A stretch of 64,000 bases of DNA from Neoceratodus forsteri (GCA_016271365.2 JADMNL010000023.1:603852501-603916500); one strand, 5' to 3'. Positions 44,240 through 55,998 are shown, counted from the first letter of the stretch. The notes: generated by a model from the sequence alone, not told the origin. A program made the numbers and translations.

Positions 44240-44597
44240 GTGGAACACAATTTGCCATCCCTAAGGATGTACTCCCTAGAAGGGAGGAGGGAGAGGGGTG
44301 TTGTTATAGAGACCTTCAAATCCTTGAAGGGGACTAACAGTGGAGAGGGAAGGTCTCTTTAAAATGAGTGACAACAGTACCACAAGGGGGCATAGCTCAG
44401 AGTTGATGGGGAGAGGTTTTGGAGGGATGTCGGGAAGCTGCGTGTTTATTTTTTTACAGAGAGGGTGGTGGTCACATGGAATGTGCTGCCAGAAGAGGTG
44501 ATATCAGTAAAGACGGTGGGGCCTTTAAGAGAGCCTGGGACAAACACATAGGAGCCCATGGGACCGGGGGTGGGTAGAGTGGAGGAAGGGAGGGATG

Positions 44598-44645
<48 letters not shown>

Positions 44646-44765
44646 GTGGGGGGGCTGGTAGTGGCGTGAGCCATGAACCTTGCATCAGTTACCGGAGCAG
44701 AGCGATAGACCAGTAGGCCTTCTGCTGGCTTACGTATGTTCATATACAGACTGCCCTTCCACACT
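44240..44765 (+). mobile_element. CR1-like LINE 3' fragment
   Basis: Reads VIETFKSLKGT at about 44300-44335, then a frame for HMECAARRG-type sequence (GTGGTCACATGGAATGTGCT at 44468), and ends CAGTAGGCCTTCTGCTGGCT, the usual 3' end of a CR1 element with ACGTATGTTCATAT. A long (GT)n run at 44599-44649 has expanded inside it. The copy is 5' truncated. Confidence 0.65.
44599..44649 (+). repeat. (GT)n microsatellite
   Basis: An almost uninterrupted GT dinucleotide run lies inside the CR1 fragment, ending in CGTGTGTG and then a G-run. It is likely length-variable between individuals. Confidence 0.95.
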
Positions 44766-46034
44766 GCTTCTCTGGTGTCAGTGCTTAAAATTCAGGAAGG
44801 GGGGGGATTTTGTAAATTGTGCTGTTTTTGGCCCCATCCCCAGCAAATTCTTGACCTCCCCATGAGGGACAGTCCCGCTCAAATGCGCTGACGGATTGGG
44901 GAGAAGAAACGCCATTTAAATGAATGGGACGGATCATTTCCATGACTTCTCTATTTATTTTTTTTCCCCCTCAGTGTCATAACTTATCTTTTGATATTTT
45001 TTAATGACAACACTTGTGTTTGTGAGAGGGGACTTAAATAAGACTTTGACAGCAAAAAGTAGAAAAAAATATTGAAAGTTAGGAAAGTTATGGATATGAG
45101 AGAAACATTTAAATGAATGAGCACATCAGCAGCAAAATAAAAACCGTACATTGAAGAGACACTATCAACCTTTTTGTGTCATATTGTTTCTAGTTAAAAT
45201 CCCACAGTTTGATTATTTGCCTTCTCTAAAATTCCTGCCTTACTAGATCTGAAATGTGTTGGAATGGTATAGCTGTGCTCAACCTTGTTTTGTTTAAAAT
45301 ACTTGCTCTACTTTGATGCACACTTTCTAAACATTAGGAACAACATCATACAGTGAAGCCACTCCTAATGCATTAATGTGTGATTAGACTGTAATGGGGG
45401 CATTCCCAAGTCCTGGAAAAATGCATTGGGAGTTGATCAAGAAATGTAAACAGACATATTTTTGTGTGATAACAATGGCATGGTGGGCAGTCCATTTTTC
45501 ACTTTTTTTAAAAGAAAAATTGAATCGGAATCAAACTCCCAGCTACAGCAACAGTTTCTACAGAATCAGGGACATTCTGAGGCCAAAGGTGGCGGAATAG
45601 TTCCTCTTTAAAAAAGTTACAGCAAAAACACGTTAAAATAGGTTCACTGCACTGATGTAAAATGCCGAATTCCTTGAATGCTGCAATTTCGCCAGTGTGC
45701 AGTCTAAATTTCAGGATTTTAATGATTTTGTTGGGGATTAAAAACTGTAAATCTGTGACGTCTTGATCGAGTATGCAGATCATTGGGGATGGAGAGGAGC
45801 TAACATGACTGCCAAAAGAAGTTATCTTCTAAACAATCTTCAGTGTTTTTAATATGGTTTCATTCCTGTCTAATCAGTGTACAAATACTGTACAGTGTCT
45901 AGTACTGATTCATGCATAGACATTGGATGTCTCATTTACTCTGTGCTCTGCTTAAGGTAGTGTAAAATGTTGTCTTTGGTTGTTTCTGTAGCGTGCGCTG
46001 GCAACGCTGAGCTGTCTCATGTTGTACCAGTGTA
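44766..46034. other. AT-rich spacer, no gene seen
   Basis: AT-rich sequence with homopolymer runs. The open frames are short and without domains. No named repeat was recognised. It could be unique intronic or intergenic DNA. Confidence 0.45.
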
Positions 46035-46640
46035 TTTGACTTTCTCTCTCCTAAGCTGGTTTACGGGCTTCCTTACACATGGGCTGTACCTCCTGATGCT
46101 GGTTGGAAGGCAGGAATTAAACCTCGGCAGCAGGGGACATCTAGCCCTCCACATCCGGTTTTCTTCAGTTTACTTCCTGCCTTCAGTAGAGCAGGTACTC
46201 TGCAAGCAGAGCTCGGTCTCACGTGGCGGAGCTAAAGACAGCAGACTGTAAGTTTTTAAATATTTCTACTTTTTGACTCGTTTGGATTCTTTGGAGCTAC
46301 ATTCAAGCGCTCCAGTCTGGGTTCCAGTCCGAGCCTTGCAAGCTGGCCCCACTTAATTGCGGCGCATTTTCCTGCAATTTTGAACCAACAAGGGAACACT
46401 TGGGCAAGAAGCACCTGATTTTGGCTCGTGGACGGGGACAAGCTGCAGTGCTTTATTGAGCTCCCTCATGGGATAGCCTGTGGAAACTCGTTGATGGCCG
46501 GCTTTTTGCCTGTCTCAGCCGCCTGTTGGTGCTGCTCGTCGACGGTGAGCCCGCAGCACTAGCAGGTTGCCCAGTCGGTTACATTGTGTTTCTATATATT
46601 CAACAGTAATGGCAAAAAAAAAAAAAAATCTAAATCTGAG
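46035..46640 (+). mobile_element. DIRS-E: left DIRS end and start of gag only
   Basis: It begins with TTTCTCTCTCCTAAGCTGGT, as in DIRS-B and -F, and continues with CAGGGGACATCTAGCCCTCC and CGTGGCGGAGCTAAAGACAG. At about 46609 an ATG is followed by a Lys-rich start (MAKKKKKSKSES), the likely N-terminus of gag. The element stops at about 46640, where a CR1 fragment begins. Everything downstream, including the second repeat, is lacking. Confidence 0.75.
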
Positions 46641-47500
46641 TCTCTTTGTGGATGACTCAAAACTGGGGGTGGTGGTGGATGGAGAGGAAAGGAGGGTGGC
46701 CCTACAGGGGCGACCTGAAGGCTCTGGAAAGGTGGCCTAGAAAGTGGAAACTGAAGTTAAATGCAGGGTACTTCACCTGGGAGCCAGAGACCCGGGCCAA
46801 GTGTACACCTGGGGGATGCTACAAGTTTCGATGGCTGAGGGACACCTGGGGGTGGTGGTGGATGTCAAAATTAACTCTGAGACTTGTAGGAGGGCAGTGG
46901 CCAAGGCCAGCAGTGTGCTGGGATGCATCGCTAGGGGGATCACCTCCAGAAGGAGGGAAGTGATACTCCCTCTGTATAACTGCTTGGTGAGGCTGCATCT
47001 AGAGCACTGCATGCAGTTTTGGAGGCCACACTTAAAGAGGGACATTGAACTCCTGGAGAGGGTCCAGAGGAGGGCAACCAGAATGATCTGGGGCTTAGGG
47101 GACAGGACCTATGGGGAGAGGTTCTAAGAGTTAAATATGTACACATTGGAAGACTGAAGACTGAGGTGGGGGCAACTAGAGGGCATGGGTGGAAGCTGGA
47201 GGGGGGGAGATTCAGGGGAGAAAGGAGGAGGTGGTACTTCACTGAGAGGGTGGTGGAGCCGTGGAATGCGCTGCCGGGGGGGGCGCTGGTGGAGGGGTTC
47301 AAGAGGGGGTGGTACACGTACAAGGGAGGGTTCTAGAAGCAAATTCCAGTGCAGTGAGAATATCTGTGACTGGGAAGGGAGAAGCCTGAGAGGGCGAGGG
47401 GGACAGCAAGGTCAGCTCCCAGGGTGGGGGCTGACCAAATGAGCAGACGCGAAAGTCCAATACGCCTATTCTGATGGCATTTTAGTAGGTTAGTATTCAT
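46641..47500 (+). mobile_element. CR1-like LINE, 3' half (family 1)
   Basis: It starts within the reverse transcriptase at FVDDSKLGVVVDGEERR-type sequence (46645-46700), reads RVLHLGARDPGQVY, SSVLGCIARGITSRRREVIL and LLERVQRRATRMIWGLGD (46744-47127, 127 codons), then the domain near the 3' end (GAGAGGGTGGTGGAGCCGTG at about 47245). The tail at 47400-47500 reads GATGGCATTTTAGTAGGTTA. The catalytic box has VDD. It is 5' truncated exactly at DIRS-E, with few indels, and is one of the best preserved CR1 pieces here. Confidence 0.8.
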
Positions 47501-47749
47501 CTGCAGTCCACTTCTTCTGTTTCAAAAACCAGAACATGATCAGATGAGCTGTGTAAATATTAACAATGGCTTCAAAAATTTACCATCTTGGAAGTCCTGC
47601 CTCTACTCCAAAAAGTATTGTGTGCCTTGAAATATCTACTGACGTGCCATCTTAGTTACTACTTTTGGCCCATTTCACTCCGCTGCAGGTTCTTTAGGGA
47701 CTGGATTTACAGAGAACACACTCAGATCAGACTTGGAAAAGCAATTTGA

Positions 47750-47900
47750 GCCGGCGCAGAGGGTTGAGGCAGCGAAGCCTTGCCTCCTACCATGACTGTG
47801 ACCCGTGTTCGTGGTGTGAGCAGGTCATCTGGGGGCACCCGGTGGGAGGGATCGAGTCCGGAGGACCCTTTCCTGGGTGCCCAAAAAGATTGCAATGTGA
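47750..47900 (+). mobile_element. tRNA-head SINE, copy 3 (fragment)
   Basis: CCGGCGCAGAGGGTTGAGGC with later GTGACCCGTGTTCGTGGTG parallels the head and B-box region of the SINEs at 21494 and 26432. The body is short and no A-tail was identified. Identity over the head is partial, so this is a diverged copy or a related family. Confidence 0.5.
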
Positions 47901-48413
47901 TGGTGGTTGCCTTAATGTTACAGCATGGATCGCATCCACACTGCTGTTTAGGCAGTTGGGTTATTCAGAAACCGTGCCAAAACCCTGCTTCCAGCAACTG
48001 TTTTTGAACATGAATTGTAGGACAATTTTACCATGCTACAGTCTGGACGCAGTACTCTGACTGTGTTAAGAGTGAACAGAGGTTTGAAGCACAGAAATAA
48101 GTGCTGATGTGGACAGAGCTTTGAGTGTGTACTCCACAGGAAGCTGGATCTGATTTCGAGTTTTTGGGAAACATGCTGAAAGACGTTGACAAATGACAGA
48201 AGCTACTTTTGGCTTGTAGATCATTTGTTCAAAAATGTATCTAGTCCATCAGTAAAAGGTTCAGTGACCTGGACAGTTTAAAAAAGTTCTGAGAGGTCTG
48301 AATGAGGTTTTCTTGCCATAGTTTCCCTTGTAGTTAATTCTTCACGTCACAACTCTGTTTGATTCTTGTTTGTCTGATGATACTGTGCCATCTTCTCCCT
48401 CTTCAATTTTCAG
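47901..48413. other. Upstream flank of candidate exon; no gene
   Basis: No repeat was recognised. The end of the stretch is pyrimidine-rich (TCTTCTCCCTCTTCAATTTT then CAG at 48411-48413), which looks like a 3' splice acceptor. No further exon was identified upstream by eye. Confidence 0.4.
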
Positions 48414-48505
48414 ACATGTTTGCTGACATTGCGGCAGACTGGAGTTTATCCCAGCAGTTCAGACAGGTTTTGAAGAAACCTGCAGACAGGAGTGCAGCCA
48501 CTTAA
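48414..48505 (+). CDS. Candidate terminal coding exon of an unknown host gene
   Basis: A polypyrimidine tract and CAG at 48390-48413 precede an exon-like segment whose frame encodes 29 residues (starting MFADIAADWSLSQQF, with the last part KKPADRSAAT) followed by TAA at 48503-48505. If spliced there, the exon begins with two bases completing a codon. Composition and residue mix look like a soluble protein's C-terminus rather than a repeat. I do not recognise the gene. It lies in one of the few stretches of the window free of named repeats. Chance cannot be excluded for a frame this short. Confidence 0.35.
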
Positions 48506-49609
48506 GAACACAAGTGGAAAAGAACCAGCTTCTGTGTAAAAACAGTCTCTGATATGTATGCATTATTCATCACAGAAATGGAAGGGTGTTTTTACCCTTG
48601 TTTATGTATTCTTGCTTATATTTTCATGGCAGTGTCAATGTCCATGGCTGATTGTGTGCAGGTTTTCAGCAAGTAAAATCTCAAGACTCTGCTGAGAAAT
48701 TGCCTGAACAGAGCTGCTACATAATCTAATGATATGCATTGAGGGCTCACCAAGACTCAGAATTTTGTTTTAATGATGCCTTTGAGAAAATGGTTCGTGA
48801 AACCCTGCTGGATATTGTTTCTTGACAGTACTGGTGATAGTTAATTCACGGCGGTGCAAAAAATAGATATATTTTGGTGCAGGTAATGGTGTGTGTGGGG
48901 GGGGAGAGCTGCTTTATCCATACGCTCTCATTCTTTTCAGTCTGTCTCTAAATTTGCAGACACCTAATTGCCTAACAGGGAGACATTTTTCCACAGTAGT
49001 GGATCTGTTCTGCAAAACATCAGTCTTTTCATCAATTACTTCAGGATTATTTACCCCCAGCAACATGGTAGATGCCACTGTTGCAGAGAAAGATTTCCTG
49101 TTTTAAATTTTTTCTGTTGATAAAGACAGTATTTATAGGAATATTGTCTAAGACTGGCCTAGATCACCTCCGAGTATGGAGACATGTTTTCACAGAGATC
49201 CTTAAGGAATCTAATAAATAAAAAGCAATCATTGAAAATTCCGTCTCCATACTGTTTCAGTAGCTTTTCTAAAACTGCATGAAATACTAACAGATTATTC
49301 AATACTTCTAAAACCGTGCCAGAGCCCACAGACAGCCAACGCACACAGAAACTGTTAACAAAAAATATAAAATGGTTTGTAAATGTCTTGCTTCCTGATT
49401 GGCTAAGGTTTGAGAGACTTGTGTAAACCCCCTAGGAGTCACAGTTGGAAAAAGTTCAGGAAGCGGAATTTGGAAAGTGGTGAAAATCACATGCAGGATT
49501 CATGAGCCGCTTCATTCATCCTTGATTTCCATCACAAACATGGTTGCCACGTTTACACTTTGAAAACCATTAACTAGCCCCTAAAAATTAAAAACTTACC
49601 TATATTATG
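48506..49609. other. Possible 3' UTR or spacer
   Basis: AT-rich sequence without named repeats. An AATAAATAAA near 49214 could serve as a polyadenylation signal if the candidate exon at 48414 is real. A run of G (48897-48904) and several short open frames show no domain. Confidence 0.35.
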
Positions 49610-49775
49610 TGTTAATACTTCCCTCTGAGCCACTCGTTGCTGAAAACGAGTAGTTTCACATGCCTTCAGCTGGAATGAGAACAGCGAGAGCTGAGCTGTT
49701 CTGTTCAAGCTGAAGGCAAAGTGAAACCACTTGTTTTCAGCAACAAGTGGCTCCGAGGAACGTATTACTATATTA
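49610..49775. repeat. Imperfect palindrome (~75-bp arms)
   Basis: The left arm reads CTCTGAGCCACTCGTTGCTG, AAAACGAGTAGTTTCACATG and CCTTCAGCTGGAATGAGAAC. The right arm reads the complement (GTTCTGTTCAAGCTGAAGGC, AAAGTGAAACCACTTGTTTT, CAGCAACAAGTGGCTCCGAG). The loop is only about eight bases around 49689. A transcript would fold into one long hairpin with some mismatches. This could be a palindromic MITE, a fold-back remnant or a hairpin RNA precursor. The sequence alone does not decide. Confidence 0.75.
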
Positions 49776-50141
49776 ATCAAGAGCGATCAATAATATATTT
49801 AGAAGAAAAAATCAAACTTCTCAGAATGTGCTCGTTTCCTGGGCATCTGCACGTGAGACGCTCTTCACAGAATGAGTGCCTTATGCGCAGAGAAAAGGGG
49901 TGCTCAGATTGGTCAGGAGTGCTCCCTCAAGCTATAATTAAAATAAGTATTGAAAATTACTTCCTCTCATGATCCCTTGCCCCTTTACACACACGAACAA
50001 ATTAAACGCTATTCTTAATTTTAGGTTCTGGGGTTTCCTCTGTTAGTATGAAAACTGTCCCCTCTTATCCATGCCAATTTGCCAGGGAAATCTCTGCTGC
50101 TTATTCTTGGATGCGTGTGTAGTGAACTTTCTGCCGGTGGA
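49776..50141. other. Spacer without recognised feature
   Basis: AT-rich sequence between the palindrome and the CR1 copy. Nothing was recognised. Confidence 0.4.
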
Positions 50142-51660
50142 ATACTAACATACTAAAATGGCAGCAGAATAGACCTGTTGGTCTTTTACGTCTGCTTGTT
50201 TGGTCAGCCCCCACCCTGGGAACTGACCCTACTACCCCCACCTCTCGGGCTTCTCCCTTCCCAGTCCTGGATATTCTCGCTGCACTGGAATTTGCTTCCA
50301 GAACCCTTCCCCTGTACCTGTCACGTCCCCTCTTAAACCCCTCCACCAGCTCCCCGGGCAGTGCATTCCGTGGCTCCACCACCCTCTCAGTGAAGTACCA
50401 CCTCGTCCTTTCTTCCCTGAATCTCCACCCCCACTCCAGCTTCTACCCATGCCTTCTAGTTGCCCCCTCCTCCTTCCTTCATGCACCTGAAGACCTCTAT
50501 CATGTCCCCCCGGTCCCTTCTCTCTTCCAATGTGTACGTATTTAGCTCTTCGAGCCTCTCCCCATAGGTCTTGTCCCTCAAGCCCCTAATCATTTTGGTT
50601 TCTTTCCTCTGGACCCTGTCCAGGAGTTAAATGTCCCTCTTTAAGTGTGGCATCCAAAAACTGCGTGCAGTACTTGAGGTGTGGCCTTACCAAGCAGTTG
50701 TACAGAGGGAGTATCACTTCCTCCTCCTGGAGGTGATAACCCTAGCGATGCATCCCAGCATCCTGTTGGCCTTGGCTGTTGCCCTCCTACAAGTCTCCCA
50801 AGTTGTTCATCTTGACATCCACCACCACCCCCAGGTTCCTCTCAGCCATCGAGACTTGTAGCATCCCCCCCCCCCAGGGTGTACACTTGGCCTGGGTTTC
50901 TGGCCCCCAGATGCAGTACCTTGCATTTCCCTGCATTGAACCTCAGCTTCCACTTTCTAGACCATCTTTCCAGAGCCTCCAGGTCCCCTTGTAGGGCCAT
51001 CCTCCTCTCCTCCCCATCCACCACCACCCCCAGTTTTGAGTCATCCGCAGAGTCTTCTCACTCCTGATACCTGTCCTTATGTCAGACGTAGGCGTTGAAC
51101 AGGAGGGGCCCAAGGACTGATCCCTGTGGGACCCCACTGATGAAACTATCCTGCCAACTACGACCCTCTGGGTCCGGTCCTGGAGCCAATTGTCTATCCA
51201 TCTGATCATCTGGTTCCCAACCCCCATTTCTCCCAGCTTATCCAACAGGCCCTCGTGAGGAACATAGTCAAATGCCTTGCTGAAGTCTAGAAAGAGGACG
51301 TCCACTGGTCTACCCAAGCCAGGTCCAAGGCACTAGTCACCCAATCATAGAACTCCACAAGGTTTGTCTGACACGATTTCCCTGGGACGAATCCATGCTG
51401 TCTATCGTCCAGGCACCCTGACTTTCCAGGTCTCCTCCCCAAAAAGCCTCTCCTTGACAATGCCCTCCATCACCGCAAGTCAGGCTGACAGGCCTGTAGT
51501 TTCCTGCCACCTCCCTTGATCACCCCTTGTGGATAGGCACTATATGCACCACCTTCCAGTCCTGGGGCACCCACCCTGTCCTCGGAGAGATGGTGAAAAG
51601 CTCCGCCAGGGGTTTCGCCAGGACATCCGCAAGTCCCTTCAGCACTCTGGGATGTAATTT
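50142..51660 (-). mobile_element. CR1-like LINE, largest family-1 copy
   Basis: On the minus strand it encodes VDVLFLDFSKAFDYVPHEGL at about 51305-51245 (palm motif A with the catalytic Asp), IRWIDNWLQDRTQRVVV, a broken motif around DDSKLG near 51045, and FNAGKCKVLHLGARNPGQVY near 50945-50885. The 3' tail faces 50142 (ATACTAACATACTAAAATGG on the plus strand). It is 5' truncated. Motif A has DYVPH where the family usually has DTV. Several indels break the frame. Confidence 0.85.
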
Positions 51661-51894
51661 ATGCCAGAACCATGTGCAGAAGTTGTGTTTTTTTTTTTTC
51701 TCTCAGTTCCACCTAATGTATTCAAGGTTGTTTCTTTGTGTGGTCTGCCTTTCAGGGGCCTGGGTCCAGTTCCCAGTATGTGACATTATTTCTCCCTCAC
51801 TAGTACAATTTGTGATCTAAATTGCTTAGCTGTGCCTCATACTGCACCAAAACATCTCATTATCATCTTGATCCGATGAAGTAAGTAGTGATAA

Positions 51895-51960
51895 GTAAAC
51901 CTTTATTTATAGTTTGCCCATTCCTGGGGGCTCAGGGCTCTGTACAAAATTCTAACACTA
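51895..51960 (-). mobile_element. Possible L2-type LINE 3' tip
   Basis: On the plus strand AACCTTTATTTATAGTTTGC then GGGGGCTCAGGGCTCTGTAC parallels the 3' end of the minus-strand L2 at 39205-39260 (AACCTGTATTTCTTCGGCGC, GGGGCTCGGGGTGCC). It is only about 60 bases long, so the call is weak. Confidence 0.4.
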
Positions 51961-54916
51961 AATGGTTCTGTGTAGCCCGAAATCTTGTATTCTGTAAATC
52001 TCCTGTTGACCAATAAAAGGTATCCGATCACCCACTTCGCTCACCTTTTTAGCAGGATTTTGTAATCCTGTTTTCTATGTACTGCTGTCATTTCTTGCTT
52101 TAACTTTGTATGCCTGAACACAGGACAGTCCTGAAAACAGGCTTCTAGCTAGTACCCAGCCCTGTTAAAATAGAACTAAACTCCAAATATCAAACTTCAC
52201 TGACCTGTGGCTGGGCTTACCAGATCCTGTGTAAAGATGATGGCTACCGACACTGCAGCTGGTGCGTTCTACTACTCCCTATCTGTGACCTTGATCTGGG
52301 GCCCACATCCCCAAATCACAAGCATGGAAACTGGACCCTTACTGTTGAGGGACACAAGCTTCCGACTCTGGGTTAAGGAAGCATCCTTGGAATTCTTTCA
52401 ACTTAATGACCCAGGGGATACCTCCACGGTCACACTACGGGAAGCAAGCCTATAAGGACCTGAACCATGGGATACGCAGCAGAGAGAGAGAGGCAGGCAG
52501 AATATGCCAGACTGTCTGCTAATCTCAGACAGCTTGATGCTCACTTCAGAAAATCCCTCTATACCCAAGCTAGTTGTTTGGCTGTTACTTTGTTTCATTA
52601 CTACTGGTGTTGCTAAACTGACTTATTCTTAATGCTACTAGACCATGTAGTGCATTCACAATTAAGTAGCAGATGACAAAATGCAAGTATGCAGCCCTTT
52701 GTCAAACTATAGGTGTAATGCAAGATTTGTATAGGAAATTGAGGAATCTAGGTACCACCCATTCTGCTCCATGTATGCTATCCACCTCTGCTGTGAAAAC
52801 CTAATAAAACTATCTGACTCTTATGTGGTAGTTGTGTAATCCAAAATAAAAAGATAGTTAATTTCTAAGTTAGGATTGTACATCATGATATGGAAATTAT
52901 CATGTGGGTAACGGTGTCCATGTTGTCCAATTTGCTGTTTTTTGTAATAAAATAAATGTGCAATTTTAATGCCTCTGTCTGTATTTGGGTGCTCCAGTTT
53001 GCAACATTTAATCATTTGTTCTTTATCCATACCTGTGGGTCATTACTCAACCTCCAACATAGGACATTTTATCACAAATAAGATTTCACAGTTTAGCTGT
53101 ATCTTGCATATATTGGTTTTCCTATACTACCTTTGTTGCACAGCTATGAAGGCCTATCAAGACATAAAATAAGCGTGTTCACATAGCAAGTTGCTACCCA
53201 AAAATTGTGATTTGCTAATCCAGTACAGCGGATTAGCGGAAGTCGCTAATCAATGGAGTTGCCACACTGTAGTAATTTCCAAACTGCAGTACCTTTTTTC
53301 CTGTAACTGTGATAAAAAGTACAGAACCGCAGTAACTGTCTAGCAATCTGACGCACACAGACTGCTGTAGTGTACCCAATAGACAGAAATAACAATATTG
53401 TGAACTAGCTCCTCAAACATGACTGGTTGCTAATAAAACATTTTCTTATTAGCAAATGCTGCTAATCAAGTTTTTCTAAAACTGTCTTGTCTATAAGCCT
53501 AAAACACACCAACAAATCACTTGGTTGTAGTTTAGCAGTATTTACTCAGACTCTTATCATGCGTAACACAAGACACCATCGTAACAATATGGCATTATGC
53601 ATGTACGATACATTATATACAAGTAAGTGTGCACTCCTTATAACAATGGCACATTAATGACCAAACAGAAGAATATATTCCTGAATCCTCAATGCACAGC
53701 GAGAGAGGAGGTTAAGCTGAAATGCCCTTCAGAGAGAGAGAGCAGAGCATGAATTCCTTTCTTCTGCTATTCAGCAACTGAAACACTTTAGTATCAAGTT
53801 AAGAAAATGCTTCAATTCACTGCTCCCCAATCATGTAATGTTTAAGTAATACAGCCAACAAACACTAGCTACAGAAAACATGGTACAACTGTCACCCTGG
53901 AACCCCAGGAAGAGTCTGAGCATACACAATTGAAAACATGCAGACAACAGAGGTACACGAGAAAGAACATGGTGCCCTGCCTCGCTCTCCCCAGTTTCAA
54001 CACCCCAGGACTGTGACATGAAGAATATGGCAATCTGACATTGCGTCGTCTAGGGGACAGAAGCACACAAGCCCCATGACGGCTTACAACAGGGGGACAT
54101 AAATGATGCACATGAGAACACTGTGCCATGCTTCCCTCTCAATTTTCAATTTTTTTTTTTCCCAATTCAGTTTTTAGTTTACCAGGAATAACACCATTGA
54201 GCAAGCTCATTTACAAGGTGTTCCTGGAGGGACATAACAGATTAAAGGCATTACAATACATACCATGAATAAGTGTAATACAGTAATGTTTTGAGTTTTG
54301 CAAAGTGGTCCTGGGTGTGTACATACGAGGAGGAATACAAAAATATACAGTATGATAACATATCTAACATGGTCGGTCTAGGTGCGCTACAAAACCGGCA
54401 ATACAGTGAGGTAAATACAATAACATTCTGTAAATTTAGTTATAAGGAGCAAGGGGGAAGAGAGGAGGAAAAAAGAAAACACCTATCGTACTACAACCGA
54501 CTGGGTACAAGGCAATAAGTGCTATGTAAGCATGTGGCACAGAGCAGGCGTCCTTCTGGGAAATATGGTAGAGTTTAAGAGTAACAATTACAAATTTCCC
54601 TGCAAGGAGTGGTTCAACAAGGATCTGAAGGTCTGCAAAATCTAGATTTAAAAAATGTTTAACTCTGGGTAACCAGAGTGTTTTCTTGGCCTTCTCTCAT
54701 TTCCAGGTTGTGAGAACTGTGTGGGGGGGGGGGGGCCTATTTTTTCATCTGCATTCCAGTGAGAGAGGTTTGCATGGGTTTTTCGTTTTTATCTGGTTTT
54801 AGTTTACTGTCTTATTTGGTTGCATTTTTCATGTGCTGAGTTTGGATATTTATGCTGTGCAGGGCTGGGATTTGGTTGTATTAAATACTTATGCTAGCTA
54901 GTGGTATAGGTAAAAT
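51961..54916. other. Mostly unique-looking sequence, no gene seen
   Basis: AT-rich to mixed sequence. 53200-53480 has several copies of the motif GCTAAT in both orientations (for example CGGATTAGCGGAAGTCGCTA). 54135-54260 may be a decayed repeat around GAGCAAGCTCATTTACAAGG. No domain-bearing frame, no clear exon and no RNA gene. A G-run lies at 54723-54735. Confidence 0.4.
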
Positions 54917-55229
54917 GTGCCGGAATCTTGTTGCAGTGGGTGGCTCTATTCCTCGCCCAGGTTGAGGGATCTCGGCCCCTTTAGTAGTCCCCTATTACAA
55001 CCTGAGGTGTACAGGCTTTGCCGAGCCTTGTGTATTGTACGGAGGGGCCAAGGGAGTGGGGTCCTTTGTCTAGGGGGGAAGGAACGGGGTGGACGGATAG
55101 GAGTGGTGAGACCGAGGAGGTGCCCTGGGGCAAAATGGGTCCAGGAAAGAGGTTCCTCATGCCTGGTTCCCATACCCAAGGGCTCCACGAACAGTGGGCA
55201 AGTTGCCCGTTCTTCCATGGCCTCCCATC

Positions 55230-55998
55230 CAACTCGGGCGGTGTTGTGCAATGCCAGGTCTACTAAAAAAAAAAAAAAAAAAGACAGCAGTTATTGCTGA
55301 TCTTGTAGGTTCATCTGACATGACTTACATCACAGAGACCTGATTGGACGAAAATGCCGGTCCAGTACTGGAGTCTGCGGTTCCAGCCGGGTACTCTGTG
55401 ATGCACCACCCGAGATTGGAGCAAAGGGGCGGGGGTGTAGCCATCTGTTTTAAGACTAACCTGGATCTTGTGGAGGTTCCAGTGTGGATCATCAGATCCT
55501 TAGTGTGTTCTGGGGGCAGATGTGGGCAGCAGGATTCTTCTCATCTACCATCCACCCGGTGATAAAGTTTACCTGCAGGAAGTTGCAGACTTCATGGTTG
55601 ACATGGTGTTGAAATTCTCCAGATGGTTGGTCCTGGGGGATTTCAATGCCTGGGTCGACAACAAACTCTCGCTTTTTGGTCAAAACTTCTTCCAACTTAT
55701 GACCTTGTTGGTCTTTACACAGGTAGTTACCACTGCAGCCCATTGTCAGGGCCACTCCTTGGACCTGGTATTCCTCCTGGGGATGGAGGCCGCTGACTTG
55801 GTGGTGGAACCAGTTGGATGGTCTGACCATCACTCTATCAGATTCTGTTTCGTGGCTCCCCCTATGAGACCAGCCCCTTTGGAGATGGTCTGGTACCACC
55901 CTTTGAGGAGTGTTACCCCAGAAGGTCAGTTGGCGGTGTTGGACCTATCGTTGGCCATTGGACTGCTCGGATCCAGGCGATCTAGTTGTGCACTATAA
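55230..55998 (+). pseudogene. L2 endonuclease domain (broken)
   Basis: Apurinic-type endonucleases nick the target DNA at the start of LINE insertion. Motifs seen are an N-terminal Asn-Ala-Arg-Ser, ITET followed by a stop codon at 55342-55344 where Trp is expected, GDFNAW, GHSLDLVF and SDHHSIRF, in the usual order. The A-run at 55267-55281 and the stop break the frame. Confidence 0.8.

Noticed and set aside
44446..44764. Minus-strand frames with Thr-His repeats
   Set aside because: Direct translation of the (GT)n microsatellite, so not a gene.
53869..54129. Minus-strand frame of 86 codons rich in Cys and Val as a small secreted protein
   Set aside because: No signal peptide with cleavage context, no conserved cysteine spacing, and no supporting exon structure.
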